This document shows, piece after piece, positions 12,824-13,728 of a stretch of 13,728 nt of DNA. Source of the stretch: an uncultured Collinsella sp. (GTDB lineage: Bacteria; Actinomycetota; Coriobacteriia; Coriobacteriales; Coriobacteriaceae); NCBI GenBank assembly GCA_902491915.1, contig CABUJL010000043.1, positions 1-13,728 on the forward strand, written 5' to 3'. Each line of letters begins with the position of its first letter. Within the stretch, counting starts at the first letter, position 1. Position numbers and translations under genes: made by a program. Under the pieces are notes generated by a model. It was not told where the DNA came from and did not search any database. It was given only the letters and a program-made list of their open reading frames with translations.

Positions 12824-13603
12824 CTAGAACAGGAAGCCGATGGCGATGAGGACGATGCTGACGATGAGCACGGCGATGTCTAGGCCCTTGATGGGGTAGC
12901 GCTTGTACGAGCTGGCGCGCGTACGCAGATAGAAGCCGCGCTGTTCTGCCGCCAAGGCTGTGGCATCGGTCTTGCCCACGCTCGAGATGAGCAGTGGCAC
13001 ACACAGTGGCAGCATGAGCTTAAGCTTCTTGATGGGGTTCTTGGTGTCGTACTCGACGCCGCGTGCGGTCTGCGCCTCCATGATGGCGTTCATCTCCTGA
13101 CCAAACACCGGCACAAAGCGCAGCGCCGTGGTAAAGGTGAAGGCATAGCGATACGGCACGTGCAGCACCTCGACGCAGGCGTTGGCAAGGTCGTTGAGCT
13201 TGGTCACCATGAGCATGAGGATGAGTGGTAACGCCACGCCCAGCAGGCGCAGGCAGGCCTTCGATCCTGTGATGAGACCCGTGTCGGTGATAAAGCTCCA
13301 CACCACGTTGCCATCGCGCATAAAGGCCAGCTGGAGCACCAGCATGATAAGCGCGAGCGGAATCAGCAACTTGAGCAGCGAGAACAGACGGTCGACGACG
13401 CCGGCGTAAGCTCCCAGTGCGAGCGTGAGCGCCAGAAAGCCCAGCAGCGCCACGTAGGTGTCGGACAAAAAGATGCCGACGATGATGGCGGCGGCGAGGC
13501 CCAGTTTGACGACGGGATTCAGACGATGCAGCAGCGTATCGCCCGGCATGTAGTCGATGACGTTAACCACGGTGGACCATCTCCTTGGTAATTCGAACGA
13601 CAT
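12824..13603 (-). CDS. ecfT: Energy-coupling factor transporter transmembrane protein EcfT
   Basis: EcfT is the membrane scaffold of ECF vitamin and metal importers. It couples the ATPases to a substrate-binding S component. The 259-residue sequence opens with the family start DYMPGDTLLHRLNPVVKL (17-34), has hydrophobic segments near 34-48, 50-66, 77-95, 118-134 and 241-258, and carries the coupling-helix signatures TARG (179-182) and EQRG (220-223) that contact the ATPases. It follows an ATPase gene, the usual order. The ATG at 13603 overlaps the ATPase end by 41 bases with a GAGG site upstream. A GTG at 13568-13570 (residue 12) has a stronger AAGGAG 10 bases before it and an overlap of only 8 bases, so the true start may be there. 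The substrate is unknown because no S component is in the window. Confidence 0.9.
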   Translation of the reverse strand: MSFELPRRWSTVVNVIDYMPGDTLLHRLNPVVKLGLAAAIIVGIFLSDTYVALLGFLALTLALGAYAGVVDRLFSLLKLLIPLALIMLVLQLAFMRDGNVVWSFITDTGLITGSKACLRLLGVALPLILMLMVTKLNDLANACVEVLHVPYRYAFTFTTALRFVPVFGQEMNAIMEAQTARGVEYDTKNPIKKLKLMLPLCVPLLISSVGKTDATALAAEQRGFYLRTRASSYKRYPIKGLDIAVLIVSIVLIAIGFLF

Positions 13604-13728
13604 CGGTGACCTCGCTCACCTGCGCAAAAGCGGGCGAGACGGAAGATGCCAGACGGCGCGAGAGTTCGATGACCTGGGGCGGCTCAACGTAGGCATGCTG
13701 CATGAGTTCGATGTTCGAGAACAGCTCG
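13563..13728 (-). CDS. ECF transporter ATPase, C-terminal end (partial)
   Basis: The frame entering from the right edge reads ELFSNIELMQHAYVEPPQVI, then ELSRRL, and ends KEMVHRG with TAA at 13563-13565. The segment in which a helix is followed by a PPQV motif and then a leucine/arginine helix is typical of the C-terminal region of EcfA-type ABC ATPases. Only 54 residues are inside the window, so the Walker motifs are not seen. The gene overlaps ecfT, consistent with one operon for the energizing module. Confidence 0.75.
   Translation of the reverse strand, partial: ELFSNIELMQHAYVEPPQVIELSRRLASSVSPAFAQVSEVTDVVRITKEMVHRG

Noticed and set aside
1..13728. CRISPR arrays, tRNA or rRNA genes, and insertion sequences
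   Set aside because: I saw no spaced direct repeats, no cloverleaf or rRNA-like sequence, and no transposase frame on either strand.

Overview
The window most likely comes from a Coriobacteriia gut anaerobe, probably Collinsella or a close relative. This is inferred from the high-GC codon use, a LysA of the Clostridia/Coriobacteriia type, the pairing of an HTH protein with a membrane-anchored kinase, and a cell-wall D-aspartate module. No rRNA, tRNA, CRISPR array or intact mobile element is visible.

Layout. Bases 1-40 hold the last codons of a rightward gene, and a 12-bp hairpin separates it from the next block. Bases 111-4180 are a leftward lysine/diaminopimelate operon: a promoter, an L-box lysine riboswitch, one uninterrupted frame encoding LysA and then DapA, then dapB (TTG start) and dapH. 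A divergent rightward M20 amidohydrolase (4291-5478) shares the same short promoter region and is followed by a coupled small membrane protein. Next come a membrane-anchored FxLYD-type protein, whose ribosome binding site lies inside a 14-bp perfect inverted repeat, an HTH protein, and a Hanks-type kinase with three C-terminal membrane segments. A leftward secreted protein with a PcsB-like coiled coil and a lysozyme-like domain faces the kinase across a bidirectional terminator. It has a palindrome-rich promoter region. A leftward MOSC-domain protein follows. A rightward pair then encodes a D-aspartate ligase (ATP-grasp) and an aspartate racemase, closed by two hairpins. The right edge holds a leftward ECF transporter T subunit and the tail of its ATPase.

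How the genes fit together. Several loci bear on the cell wall. The dap operon makes diaminopimelate and lysine through the N-acetyl branch (DapH), and the neighbouring M20 enzyme could be the deacetylase of that branch. The racemase and ligase would make D-Asp and attach it to the peptidoglycan stem as a cross-bridge, and the secreted protein is a likely wall hydrolase. The least ordinary observations are the in-frame LysA-DapA fusion with a strong internal start site, the riboswitch tail with competing pairings near the lysA ribosome binding site, the inverted repeat over the FxLYD gene's ribosome binding site, and the kinase that lacks a normal glycine loop.
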